Below, piece by piece: positions 46,017 to 57,202 of a DNA stretch of 64,000 nt; the first letter of the stretch is position 1; each line of letters begins with the position of its first letter. Under the pieces are notes generated by a model that saw nothing but the letters and a program-made list of their open reading frames with translations, had not been told where the DNA came from and ran no database searches. This DNA is from Prototheca cutis (lineage: Eukaryota; Chlorophyta; Trebouxiophyceae; Chlorellales; Chlorellaceae). The stretch spans positions 360,792 to 424,791 of the forward strand of contig BCIH01000015.1 of assembly GCA_002897115.2 (NCBI GenBank), in the 5' to 3' direction. The translations under genes and the position numbers were made by a program.

Positions 46017-47332
46017 ATGGGTCAACCAGTCATGTTCGCCAACACCAGCACCACCGCCCAGGCGAGGCCTTCGCCCTCGACCAGCATGGGCGCCCTCCTG
46101 CTGCAGGGCTGGGCCATGCTCGCCGATACTTGTGACAATTGTGGGGTAAGTTTGCGGTCCCCGATCGGGGATGGACAGTTCTGCGGGTAGTGTGGGAGCG
46201 GACCACAGGTGGCTGCTGACCACTCTCCCGATGCATACCAAGTCCTGGTTGGACTTGAGCCCCACCTCGCATAATCGAACGCCCCTTCACCCGCGCAGAC
46301 GCCGCTCATGCGACGCCCAGACGGCACTGAAACGGTATGCGTTACGTGCGGTGCGCATGAGCCAGAGAGAGAGACGGCGGCCACCACAGGCAGCCAGCCG
46401 ACCTCGGCGGCGGCTGCTGCGCCACCAGTGCCTGCCTCCAGCCGCGCACCGGTCGAGGACCGGGCGCTGCGGCTGGACGTTGGGCCTGAGCGGACCCGCA
46501 GGCAGGAACGGGAGGACGAGATTAGCTGGAAACTGGCTGACCGCATGCTCCAAGGGTGGACACTCATGAACGAAACCTGCCCAGTGTACGTGGTGCTTGA
46601 ACCATAGTGGAGCTGCTGTACGGTGTTATCCTTGGTTTTAGGGCGAGCAGGAGGAGGGCTAGCATGTTTTCTGTCGGGAGTGTGCAATGTGGCAGGCTGG
46701 ATGGCTGCACCAGCCGACCCTCACAAGACACACCCGCTGTTGTCGGAAGCCTCCCTCGCCCCTGCGAAACAACGTGCAGATGCGGAACGGTGCTGGTACG
46801 GTCCAGGGAGGATGGCGGCATGTATTGCGTTGCGTGCGGACTTCCAGTCATGATCGGCACCCCTGCCCAGGACGGTCCTGCTGTCCAAACAGATGGCACA
46901 ACTGCTGCTGTTGTTCCGTCAAACGGCACTGCTGCTGCTCAGGGAAACAACGCACTGGACGCCGATTCATCAGCTGAGCCGACTAACACGGGACTGGTTG
47001 AGCGCAGCGAGCTTGCGCCAGCACCACCGGCGGCGGCCAGACAAGATGCGGCGGAAGCATCGTCGGCGATGACAGCCGGAAGCGGCCCCGCTGCTGCTGG
47101 CGTTGACCCCAGAGGCGCTGACGCTCCGTCGACCGACGGACCCTCACAGCCATCCTTACACATGCCATCGTCGACAGCGCTCATAAATGAAGCGCGGGAG
47201 GCGACGCTGCGGTGCATGCGCGCCGCGACGGAGAGCCTGAACCGGGGAGGGTACGTTCCGGCCGAGGCCGTGTCTCACCTGGAAGTCCTGCGGGCAGCCG
47301 CCAGCGCACTGGCTTCGCTCTCTGCCTGCTGA
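46017..47332 (+). CDS. ZNRD2 (SSSCA1/p27)-like protein with two zinc-ribbon units
   Basis: Exons 46017-46145, 46299-46585 and 46780-47332 give 322 residues. Unit 1 reads LLQGWAMLADTCDNCGTPLM, then ETVCVTCGAHE. Unit 2 reads ISWKLADRMLQGWTLMNETC, then PVCGTVLVRS and MYCVACG. Each is a helix plus four-Cys ribbon as in ZNRD2, the human Sjogren/scleroderma autoantigen 1, a tankyrase-binding protein linked to mitosis; archaeal relatives are also known. In unit 2 the splice joins GT to A to restore Val in C-P-V-C, supporting the exon model. The C-terminal helix (EAREATLRCMRAA and VSHLEVLRAAASALASL) matches the human C-terminal region. Two complete units in one chain are unusual. Start may be as early as 45918. 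Confidence 0.85.
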
Positions 47333-47497
47333 GAGGAATGGATAGTCTGGTGTACTTGGGATGTGCAGATTGTAACTGACGATGGCGAGTTGACAGTTAT
47401 GCTGTCGGGTCGTCACATGACGGTTGAGGCTTACAATCGAGGTAGCCAGCCGCTGAGAAGCGAGGTGCACAGTCACGCCAGGACAGGACGCGTCCAG

Positions 47498-49344
47498 CTA
47501 TCGAGGTTTGACAGTGAAAAACCCTGAGAGCTTGTGCATGCCAGCCGCTTCTTTGGCCAACTTTACCGCCTTGGCTTGCTGCCTGCTGTCGGCCGCTTTT
47601 TGCCGGGCCAGCTCCTTGGGGTCCAACTGCAACGTTGATTGGTCGGTTGGAGGATGCTGATGCTTGCATGTATGTTGCATCGTAATCTGGGGAAATAGTG
47701 TGTTTGTGTTGCAGTGTGTGTATGTGTGAGACATGCCACAGGGGTGGAAGCTTGGCTGACGGGACAGCCCAACGAGATCCGCCGCCCACCACTCACCCGG
47801 GGCTTTTTGGGTTCGGGCGTGGGGTCTGGATGGAACAGGTGGGGAAGGTCTGCTGGCACGGGGTCTGCCTCTAGCCCCAGGCATGTGTGCAGCTCGGATC
47901 GCCAATCCTCGCTCAAGTACTCGCCAATCACTCCCACCGCATAACTTGTCGCCGCAGCATCCTGGGCATCAGCCCACCCCGGCATCCTGCAAGGTGGGTT
48001 GTGGTGGCGGCAGCGAGGGGATGGACAGTCAAAAAACACAGGCAAGTGGGGGGGATGAGTCGTTTCTCGTTGAGGGCCCCCGGCTCAGGCACTGTTCAGG
48101 GCCGGCGACAACACTGCTGTGCAAGATCGAACGAAGCCTTTTCCTGGCTTATAGGGGTCCATCATCAGTCGTTCTGAAACGACCCTTCCTGGCCCAACAG
48201 CACAATTCCAACCTTGAAGATTTGAGCCATTGCTTGACACTGCCGACCTTTGCCTTTAACCACTCCAAGCTCTGCAGGTCAAACAGTGGACAATTGATGC
48301 GTTCGTGCCGCACAGTTGTCATCAGCAACTCTAAAATCCTGGCCTGTGCAGCAGGCAGCCAAAGCAATGATGCCATCATCCCGAACAGCTGCACCCCCCC
48401 GGTCACCACCTCACAGATCAAACTGCCGCAACCAGGGGCAAACAGGCAAACGCTTCCTGTCCCTGTCCAGAACTTTTTCGTTTCCCACCTTGGGCCGGGA
48501 AAGGGTGTAGTAGGTCTCTCCACACACGGTCTTGCAGTCACAGAGCCGGTGCACCGGCGCCGACTGCAAGGCCGGCACGGCAAGCGCCCCCGGCCCCACT
48601 GCCTCCGCGATGACGTCCGCACCGCAGTACTGTCCCTTGGCCACAGCCTCCAGCGCGGGCAGGAGCAGGAACAGCGGGTCCACGCGTGTCGCCAGCTGCG
48701 CCGTGCCGTCTGGACCGGGGTCAAATGAATGAAGCAATCTGGTTTTTTTATGGGAGGGGAAGCACAGACCCCCCCCCCCCCTTTCCATACAGCCGAAACT
48801 CCAGCGCAGCACTGCCCGGAAAGCTTCCCCCCACCCGTCCATCTATCTGCACCGCACCGCACCGCACCTTGAATCACATTCTCCCCGACAAACCACGATG
48901 CAAACTGCGGCTTGTAGCCCGTGAGTTCGCACAGCTGTCCCCCACAGACCAGGAACACTGCTGGCTGGCCTGTGTCGGCGAGCAGGCAGGGGAGGCAAGA
49001 GTGAAGTACCCCCTGGTCAATGCAGGTTCCTACAATGAATGCATGCACCAGCGAGTTATGTCATAATCTACCAAACACCACCCCGTCCCTGTTCATGTGC
49101 ACCTGTGCCTGGATGGGGCAAAGTGATGAGCCGGGGCTGGGATGCTTGGTCGCCNCCAGGCGACTGCTTGATATCCTCTGTGCAGTTTGTTCAGCAAAGG
49201 GCCGACTTGTCATACGTATTCGATTGTCATGCCGGGGCCTGCACGGGATCCTCTGCCCGCAAACCAAGTGAGCATGGCAGCCTTCCTCCCATGAGCTCCA
49301 TTACCTGGGCAGATCAGGACCTGTGACGGTCCTGCATGTTCCAT
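47498..49344 (-). CDS. RNASEH2B: Ribonuclease H2 subunit B
   Basis: Non-catalytic subunit of the heterotrimeric RNase H2 that removes ribonucleotides from nuclear DNA. Seven exons join in frame: 49344-49305, 49177-49103, 48969-48868, 48709-48489, 48271-48213, 47986-47797 and 47626-47498, giving 271 residues. Matches to the family include GPSQVLICPEDIK at the N-terminus, ITLPHPGTGQPAVFLV across a junction, VDPLFLLLPALEAV, ETYYTLSRPKSLEWLKAKV and GVIGEYLSEDW. The C-terminus ends MHKLSGFFTVKPR, which corresponds to the human PIP motif that ties RNase H2 to PCNA. One unread base (49155) falls in a Gly codon third position. The first exon is only 40 bases. Confidence 0.9.
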
Positions 49345-49957
49345 GACCGGCAATGGAGGTTACTTCCCAGACAACTGCAACCTGGTCGTCATCCAAATGT
49401 GATCGTTATGTACACGACTGTAGGTGTCCATTCCTTTACCCTGATCGCGAGTGTCGGCACTGCGCTGGGGAGTTCAAAATTCGTGGCCTCATTTCGGGAG
49501 ATCAGCCCTGCACCCTCGGCATCCGACACACACATTGTGGCAGTCCTAGACATGAGCACCCCGATGCGACTCCCTTGGATGATTGCCGGCCTCGCTATCT
49601 GAACACTTGTAACATCGACAACGTGCCATGATCGCGATCCGGGCCTGACCGGATGGCAAGCGTCACCGTGCGCGCGGCCCGTGCAGTGGTGTCTTCTAGC
49701 AGGGATCCATTGATCTGGAGAGCCTGGATCCAGGGAAGGGCGTACCACGCGACATCTTGCAAGTAATTCTCCTGGGATATATTTTGGCTGTATTGGATTG
49801 TCTTTGCGCTGGGCGTGGGTCTATTTGTCGGGTCCATGCGGCTCTTGCATGGGCGGCCCTTGGCGAGGTGTTGAGGCCCAGGGGGGTTGCACAGCCCAGC
49901 AGCCCACCACCAAGACCGGCAGGCTCACCTCCCTACACCACCCCTACCCACCGCAGC
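49345..49957. promoter_or_regulatory. Divergent promoter region, RNASEH2B / adenosyltransferase
   Basis: Both genes start from this spacer. A short ATG exon at 49836-49867 ([10 protein letters not shown]) followed by GT could splice to 49957 and add a mitochondrial-type leader to the adenosyltransferase; this is a guess from frame and sequence only. Confidence 0.3.
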
Positions 49958-50709
49958 ATGAAGATCTATACGAAAACCGGCGACAAGGGCACCTCCGCGC
50001 TGTATTCGGGTGAGCGGCGGGCGAAGGATGACGCTACCTTTGCTGCCCTTGGTGATGTTGACGAGCTCAATTCTGCCATCGGCGTGGCCTACGAACACGT
50101 CAAGCCCCTGGATGCCGACATGGCACAGCAGGTGTGCTTTATTTCTGTTTGGGAAGGCCCCTTGGGGGTCCTGCTGTTTCTGTAGTGCATCGGTGGGTGG
50201 GCCGTTAGAGGACCCAGTACGGCTGAGCGGCACTGGGTGGCGGCACCCATCAGATTCTGGCCAATCGCGGTGATCTTGCACAAATCCCCCCCTTCCCCAC
50301 TACCACCACCGACACGCCACAGCTGTCGACGATTCAGAGCCGGCTGCTGGACGTGGGGGCAGCGGTGGCGACGCCGCAGCAGACGGCCGCGGCCAGGAAG
50401 CTGGAGCGCACAGCATTCGACCCCGGCCACACCACGACCCTCGAGCACTGGATCGATGGCGCCGATGAGGAGCTGCCGCCCCTGACCAACTTCATCCTGC
50501 CCTCGGGAGGGCACGCGGGCGCGGCACTGCACCTCGCGCGCGGCGTATGCCGCCGCGCGGAGCGGGCTGTCGTGCCTCTGGTCCGGGACGGCGCTGTGGA
50601 TGCCGGCGTGGGCATCTACCTCAACCGCCTCAGTGACTACCTGTTCACAGCCGCGCGCCTGGCGGCCAAACGCGCGGGGTGCATAGAGACGGTGTACAAG
50701 AAGCAATAG
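49958..50709 (+). CDS. MMAB: ATP:cob(I)alamin adenosyltransferase, PduO type
   Basis: Makes adenosylcobalamin from cobalamin and ATP, usually for methylmalonyl-CoA mutase in mitochondria. Exons 49958-50131 and 50323-50709 give 186 residues. Diagnostic motifs: [14 protein letters not shown] at the start, [44 protein letters not shown] and LNRLSDYLF. These cover the ATP-binding N-terminal loop and the trimer helices. The ATG at 49958 gives a protein without a presequence, so an upstream targeting exon may be missing (see 49345-49957). Presence of this gene implies use of vitamin B12. Confidence 0.94.
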
Positions 50710-51008
50710 GGTAATGTGTGCTTTGGAAACAGGATTGAAGACGTCCATCTTTGACTGGCGTGCCCAACGGAGAGTGCCGTCGAGTGGAGTGCTGCATTTG
50801 ACACAATTTTTGTAATCGCCTCGCCGCTCGTGAGATCCGGGAGCACCCGTGAAAAATGAAAAACCTACACCACCCCGCAATAAATATCAAGAAACAGACT
50901 TGCCGTTCGACAGTTAGTATAGCACAATGCATTGTATCTTGTCATTTCCATTTGCGATGAAAGAATACAGAGAGTAGGTCTAGGCAGACGCCCAGGGTCG
51001 TCCAAACA

Positions 51009-54000
51009 TGGCGCAACACAGCCGGGCGGGCATGGGCCGGGACGAGCGCGAGCGGAGGAGTTCCCCAGGTTTGGGGCGGTTCCACACAGCGTGTAACGTC
51101 GTTTCAGAGCTTTGGGGTGGGCATTCGGGACTGACCAAGTCCACGCCGTCCACCAACAACAGACAGGAGGCGGTGGAGGGCACGTTCTGGGGACAGAGCG
51201 CATGGGGACTCCCGAGCGCCGAGTTCCAGGTAGAGGACGGCTGGGCCGTGTCGTGCACTGTGTGTATCCATTATAAGGTTAGCCTTGGGGCGTGCTGAGT
51301 AATCAGTGGTGATATGAATGCAGTATTATCGCAGGGAGGCCAGATGCAAAGCCACCAGTGTTACAGCGAAGATGCACAATCAGCCACTTTCCTTGTACCA
51401 CTCACTACCCACCTGGTGTTGTAGGAGCTCGGAGGGGGGACGCAGCATTGAGTCGCCATCTCACCGTCGGTCACGGGGCCGTGACGATGACTATGCGGAC
51501 CGGGGGTGGCGAGGTTACGTTGAGCAGAGGTCTCGAAGTATGGACAGGGGCGGGCGCCACGAGCAACATCATCAGCGGGACCAGCGGCCCTCGCGTCCAC
51601 GGGAGCTGAGCGCTTCTCGAGAGGCGGATGAACGCCGGCGCTGCGAGCCGCGCCGGAGCCCGAGTCCCCGGGCGCGGCACCACCGCCGCCACTCGAGATC
51701 CCCAAGCCCGTGGCGGGAACCCCATTTGGGGAGACGAGAAAGGTCGCGCTCAGCTTCTCGGCGAGAGCACGAACGCTGGGCCCACGACCGATACGACCAC
51801 CGTGAGCAGGGTGTTGCGCCTGGCGGCAGCACCTGGCACGCACTGGATGCACGCTACGTGGAAGGAGGCCGACGGGGCTGCATGCCTCCCTTGTGGTGAT
51901 GGTGACAACCTACTTTGTCAGGGTTGCAGCCCCGTCCCTTACGCACCTGCCTTGCGGCTGCTTGGACCATTGCAGATGATCGGGGGGGAGAGCGGAGCTC
52001 CCGCTGGGAGACTGGCCATGCCTACGTCAACCAGCTGGAGGTGGGGCTGGACGAGGAAGCTGACGGGAAGCCGTACGCCCGGGGCAGCCCTGGCCACGAG
52101 CCTGAGATCGCATCAAGCATCCTCCACGTCAGGGTGTGCAGGGCGGGTATCCTTTTTGTTTGCTTTGCTTACTCTTATTTGTTGGGTGATTCCACCACAA
52201 ATGGTGGCTGCATTGTGTATCGTCCAGCAAGAGGGACACCATTCGTGCCCTCCTTTCTCCCCACACCCCAGGGCCTCCCCGAGAATGCCACGGAGCCAGA
52301 ACTACTTGACGTACTGGGCAACCCGCCGACGTTGAACAGCGTTCGCATCGTCCGGTGGGCGGACGCCGGCGATTGCAAGGGTTTTGCCTTCCTCGTGAGT
52401 GTGTTGGCAATTTGTATGTGGTTATTGGGGGAGGGATGTCCAAGTGGGACATGGATGGCCGCTTGAGTGCTTGTTATGCTTGCCAGGAACCGACTGGCCC
52501 TCTCAACGACCCTCTTTTCTTTCTTTCTTTCCACCACAGGAGTTTTCGGACATGGAGGCTGCTGCGTCCTTCCTGCACTCGGCTGCCTGTGATGAAGCAG
52601 TGTATAGGGATCGCCGGCTCAGGTTCCAGTATGCACTGTCCGGGGCCAGACCATGGTCTGCAGACAGTGGTATTGGTGGCGGCAGTAATGGTGGGGCCGG
52701 CGACGATGCCGGCACCGCCACCACCAATAGGACCCCCCACCCACCAGCAACAGCTACGCCACGGGAGGACTGGTTCTGCTCAAACTGCGGGACCATGAAC
52801 TTTGCCCGGCGCACGGCGTGCTACGGTTGCGGCCGGCCGCAGCAGCGGCCGGGCGAGGAGCAGCTGCAGCAGAGCGCATGGGCTGGAAATGCCCTGCCCC
52901 CACGCTCCGCGACGCTCCGCTTTACTGGTGTACCAGACGGCTGGTCTGAGGACAGTGTCCGAGACCTGGTGCTGCCATTTGTCCCCGGTGAGGAGTTGCT
53001 TCGGATGATTTTTAACAAGTGGTAATGGCTTTTGTGTGGATGTGTGTGGACCACGGGCATGGAGGAGGGCATGCGTACAGGGTTGCGAGGCACACGGCTG
53101 AGGGGTCCCCTCGTCACTACCGTCTGCGTACCCGCCGGTCTGACTGATGCGAATCCTCACGCCCACTCGTCCCACCCCTCCTCTTTGTAGACGTGAAGGG
53201 CGTTCGCGTCGTCAGGGGCAGAGCTGGCGGCACGCATGCGGCCTTTGTCACTTTTTATTCCGACGCCGACGCCCGTGAAGCTAAGCAGGCTGTCGAGGTG
53301 TGTAGGAGTTGCTTGCAAGCACGGTGCTTCTGCTTGGGGAGCGGGTTGGTGGCGGGCGCCATTGTTCTGCTGCGTGTGGAAGAAGCAAGGATGAAGGGAT
53401 CCATCATGCCCGATGATGCAGCACAGCCGCCATTGCTTCTGCCCAACACGTGCATGGATGCAGGCACGGCTGGCACATGCTGGGCCCGAGTGGTCGAGCA
53501 TATGCGTCGAGTTTGCAGAGGAAAGCCTGCACGGCCGTGGCGGCGGCAGCTCGTGGAAAGGCCCGGCCGCCACCGACCCCCTGGCCGGCTGGGAGCCAGC
53601 CAGCTTTGAAGATGCTCAAGCTGAAGCCGTTAATAATGGGGGTGATATTCAGACGTCGACAACGGCTCAGGCACCAACAGCCGCGCCGTCCTCCGCCCCG
53701 ACATCTGCAGCTCCGGGCTTTGTATACGACCCGGCTTCGGGTTACATGCTGGATGGCGAGTCGGGGTATTACTACGATGCCAATTCTGGGCTGTTCTGTC
53801 ATCCCTCTGTTGGCGTCTGGGGCTCGCTCGATTTTGCCACGGGCAAGTTTACGCCCTTTGAGGACAAGGGTCACCAGGAGGGGGAGGCACGCTGCGTGGA
53901 GGCTGATGCCGGGACTGTCGCCGTCGCCGCGCAGCTGGCCAGCGCGGTGCATGCCGCGTCCGCCCACATTGCGGACATGTCGAGTGACGGCCATGGCAAG

Positions 54001-54300
54001 CGTGCATCTGGAGCGCAACAGCAAAGCGCCCCTTCACGCCGGGGCGCCGTCATCGGCGCGGCGCCGCAGCTGGATGCCCAGGGACTGCTGGAGGCCGTGC
54101 GGCTGGCCGACGAGCGCGCCGCAGCTAAAGCAGCACGAGAAGAGCGGCAAGCAGAGGCTGGCCGGGCCAAGCGAGAAGCAGCCAAGCCAGAGGCAGGCAA
54201 GCCCAGCAATCAACAACAGGCGCCACCTGCAGCGGCAGCGCCGCCAGCAGTTGCTGGAGTCGTGCATCGGGGCAAATGGGCGCAAAGAAGAGCCACATGA
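51009..54300 (+). CDS. RBM5/RBM10-like splicing factor lacking a G-patch
   Basis: Nuclear alternative-splicing regulator family. Exons 3-7 are firm: 51976-52133, 52272-52394, 52540-52987, 53191-53297 and 53464-54300. The N-terminal exons (51009 and from 51425) are less sure, as the first donor and the end of exon 2 (about 51801 or 51809) have alternatives. Domains in order: an Arg/Ser-rich region, RRM1 (LHVRGLPENATE, GDCKGFAF), a RanBP2 zinc finger (DWFCSNCGTMNFARRTACYGC), RRM2 (GTHAAFVTFYSDADA) and an OCRE motif rich in Tyr and Gly (FVYDPASGYMLD, GYYYDANSGLF). After a Lys/Ala-rich helix it stops at 54300. The C-terminal zinc finger and G-patch of animal RBM5/10 are absent. Confidence 0.85.
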
Positions 54301-54542
54301 GGGAGTGGGCATGAATGTAACCGATTCTCGGGACTCCAGGGCAAATCAGGGGCGCGGTACGACCGTGTCGGTGACCAGGCAACAATGGCGGGAAACGTAC
54401 GAATTGAAAAATTGATGCTGCTTGTAACAATTGACGGACACAAAAGCGATCATGCCGAGCTTGCAGCGCGCTGTTTAGCACCATTATATCCAAGAAACAG
54501 AGTCAAGAACACAGTAGAGCAAGACTCTAAGAGCAGTTTCTG
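54301..54542. other. Short intergenic region
   Basis: Splicing-factor 3' flank. Nothing else seen. Confidence 0.4.
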
Positions 54543-55509
54543 ATGTGGACTCGCAGCAGCGGATTTCTTTACCCGGGCATGGAGCACCTGCCGGAATACG
54601 TCGCCCTCAATGGATCAAAGCATGGTGCGTGGAGAGCGTTCAGGTGACATGTGATGCACTATGAGTTCATGTAATGACTTTGTATCTTGTATGCGCTACG
54701 CAGATGGGTCGTATACTGGCAGAATCGGTTCAGAGGAGGCCGCCACCTCGTCGAAGCTTGCCGCTCAGCCGGCGGACAGCGGGACATCACACTCACTTGC
54801 CAGCCACGATGTCGACTCCATGACATGGATGCCAGTCATCACACCTCAACTCATGGTTAGGCAGGCGGTCCGGCCTGCTGAAAGTCTCACCGTTGACGGG
54901 CCCGCTCCAAAACGGGTCAGGACAATGGTTCCCCTTCCGGACAGGTCCGTCCTGCTGGTGGTTCTCCATGTGGGGCCTGGCCTTGCCACTGTACAAAGAG
55001 CTGGTGCCTCAGTACATCGCGGGAGACACAAACAAAATCTCAAAAACAACGTTCATTGACCCATTTATTTGTAGTGATGATGACGACGACGAAGCTGTTT
55101 CCCGGCTACGACCGTGCCCGGTCCAGTGTGCGCCAGGGCCTAGGCACATCCCCGGAGATGCAGGTGCAGCATGGCCAGCACTGGGTCAAATTCCGGAAGA
55201 GATGCGGATCAAGCCACAACCATACGTTCGGGTGCGCTACCTTGTCAATGGCTGGGTTCCAAGGAAGAGCGCATTGCACTGGGGAATGTGTTGGAAAGAT
55301 GCACACAAGGTCCCCTGATTAACAACTATTGCTGCTAGAGTTTTGACACGCATCTCCAATCACACTGCTCCACACAGAACCCATCAATCCCGCAGGATGC
55401 CGATATTGATGCATGGGACAGCGAGGAAGATGAGCATGCGTATGGGGCGTATGCCTGTGGCCTCCATTTCCCTCCACCCCTGCCAGACATCTTTGATCCC
55501 GAGGAGTGA
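54543..55509 (+). CDS. Unrecognised acidic protein, exon structure partly solved
   Basis: The first exon, 54543-54624, encodes MWTRSSGFLYPGMEHLPEYV and onward and ends at a GTGCGT donor. It joins 54704 in frame (KHDGSYTGRIGSEE) for at least 50 codons. The final exon, 55396-55509, follows a CGCAG acceptor and encodes an acidic end: DADIDAWDSEEDEHAYGAY, then CGLHFPPPLPDIFDPEE and stop. A middle exon must include part of 55070-55160. One reading gives LFPGYDRARSSVRQ ending at CAG|GTGCAG; another gives an acidic DDDDDE run, and I cannot choose between them. No family is recognised. The acidic tail with aromatic and Pro residues looks like a real protein rather than chance. Confidence 0.45.
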
Positions 55510-55749
55510 CATCTGTCCATACCTGTTTCAAGAAAGCAATGTCACAAATGAACGCTGCGGCGGTAACAAGAGTACTGGCAATGAGTATACACAAGTGGTT
55601 CATCAGGAGTTTGCTGGTGGCTGGTGATCATCGTGCAGTTCCTGCATCGGGCTTGAGTGGTGTGCTGGTCTGTGAACGGTTCTCCTGCTCCCTTTCCAGG
55701 GCATGCACACACACCCACACCCACACACTCGCATCCAGCAGCAATATGT
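55510..55749. other. Convergent intergenic region
   Basis: Between the acidic-protein gene and the HIRAN gene stop. A (CA)-rich stretch at about 55708-55730 is the only feature. Confidence 0.4.
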
Positions 55750-56475
55750 TCAGAGCTGGAAAAGCTCCTTCGGCACGTCCAGGCCCAGCTCGTCTTGCAG
55801 CACTGCGACGTTGATCTTCCAGCCCTCGGGGTGTGCGGCCGCCCTCCGCGCGGCTTCGCGGACGTGCGTCACGCCCTCGGCAACGGTCCACTCGTTCAGC
55901 TGCGCCACGGCCCAGGCGGCGGCCTGTTCGTCCAGCTCGTCGGCCGTGGCTGTTAGCAACTGACGTAGACCCCCGGCCTGGGGCCGCCAGCCCACCAGCA
56001 GGAGCGTCCCGGCGTCGGGGTGCACGGTCCAGTGTGGGACCAGCTCGTCCGCGGGCGCGGACGTCAGCCAGCATCTCGTGTTTGGGGCCAGTTTCTGGGC
56101 CTTGTACAGTTCCCAGGCTGCGCCGACCATCACACCGTCCAGATGAAGGAGCAGGCCCAGACCTGGGGGCATGACAGTCACCGCCGCGCCAGGCAGGTCA
56201 GGTCTCACGACAAACGAAAAGCCCAGTTGCTCCGTGTTCTCGGCGGCGCCTATGCTCAGCACCCGGCCGAATGTCACGGTCCATGGGAAGCGCCCCGTCT
56301 GCCACCGCGCCACAAAACCTAATGCCGTGCCGTCCAACGTACACAGCTGCACAGCCTGGGTGTCCACGGGGTTGAAGGGGTCACGCTCCACCGCAATCCA
56401 CTCCCCTGGAATGGAGCGTTTGTGTGGGGGTAGTGTTGTGTTGTGTTGTGTGTGTGTATGGGAGGGGGGGGGGGT

Positions 56476-56513
<38 letters not shown>

Positions 56514-57202
56514 GCGAGAGGGGTGATGGGGTGTTGAGATGTGGCGATTACCCACTGGGCACGTGAACATCAAAAGTTTAGCTAATCACCAGGTCCAAAC
56601 ACCCCCACTCCCCGTTTCCTCCACACACCAAGGCGCCCCACCCCTGCAACAATGTAAAACCCCAATGATCATGCCTGGTGTCAGCTGTGCGATGGCTTGC
56701 TGTCGGTTGTCAAAGGTCACACCCACGGCTTTGAACTGGTGAAAGGTATGTCGCGACTGGATGTACTCCCGTGCCTTGAACAGCTCGACGGGAGGGCCAA
56801 AGTCTTTCAGAAATGACTTGTCTGCACGGTGAGGGTCAAGGACTCGGCAGCTTCATTGGGCGATGGTGCAGCTGTTCAGATCTCTGCGGAGGCCCTTTTC
56901 TCCCTCGAGGAAGGAGGCCCATGTCCAAAATGAGTGGAGTAAGCCACATGCCAGGGATACCGTCCTGCCATGCCAAAACAGTCTGGCAACGCATGTGCCG
57001 TACCTTGGAGATCCTTGCTGCCGTCTTCGGAGCTCGATTCCGCCTTGACTGTATACGCCGCTGCGCTGGTGGATGGGTCGCCATTGGGCTCTGGCTTCAC
57101 AGGCTGCATCCTCAGGGCCCTCGCGATAGGACGAGCCCGTCCAAATGGCCGCCAACAGGCGACTCGCGCATGGCAAGCACACCTGAGCATACCTGTAAAC
57201 AA
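55750..57202 (-). CDS. HIRAN-domain protein with presumed targeting peptide
   Basis: Exons 57202-57004, 56821-56675 and 56405-55750 give 333 residues. The HIRAN fold spans the junction of exons 2 and 3: KAVGVTFDNRQQAIAQLTPG then EWIAVERDPFNPVDTQAVQL. The spacing fits only if exon 2 ends with a GC donor (CCAG|GCATGA). HIRAN domains bind 3' single-stranded DNA ends in HLTF/Rad5, where they sit before a SNF2 helicase. Here no helicase follows. The remaining 200 residues have a moderately conserved look (LSIGAAENTEQLGFSFVV, and the end DVPKELFQL) but no known domain. The N-terminus is Arg/Ala/Cys-rich without acidic residues, so a mitochondrion or plastid is possible. Intron 2 holds a poly-G tract. 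Confidence 0.75.
56463..56510. repeat. Poly-G tract in intron
   Basis: About 46 G interrupted by single A or T, preceded by (TG)n at about 56432-56458. It lies in intron 2 of the HIRAN gene. Confidence 0.9.
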
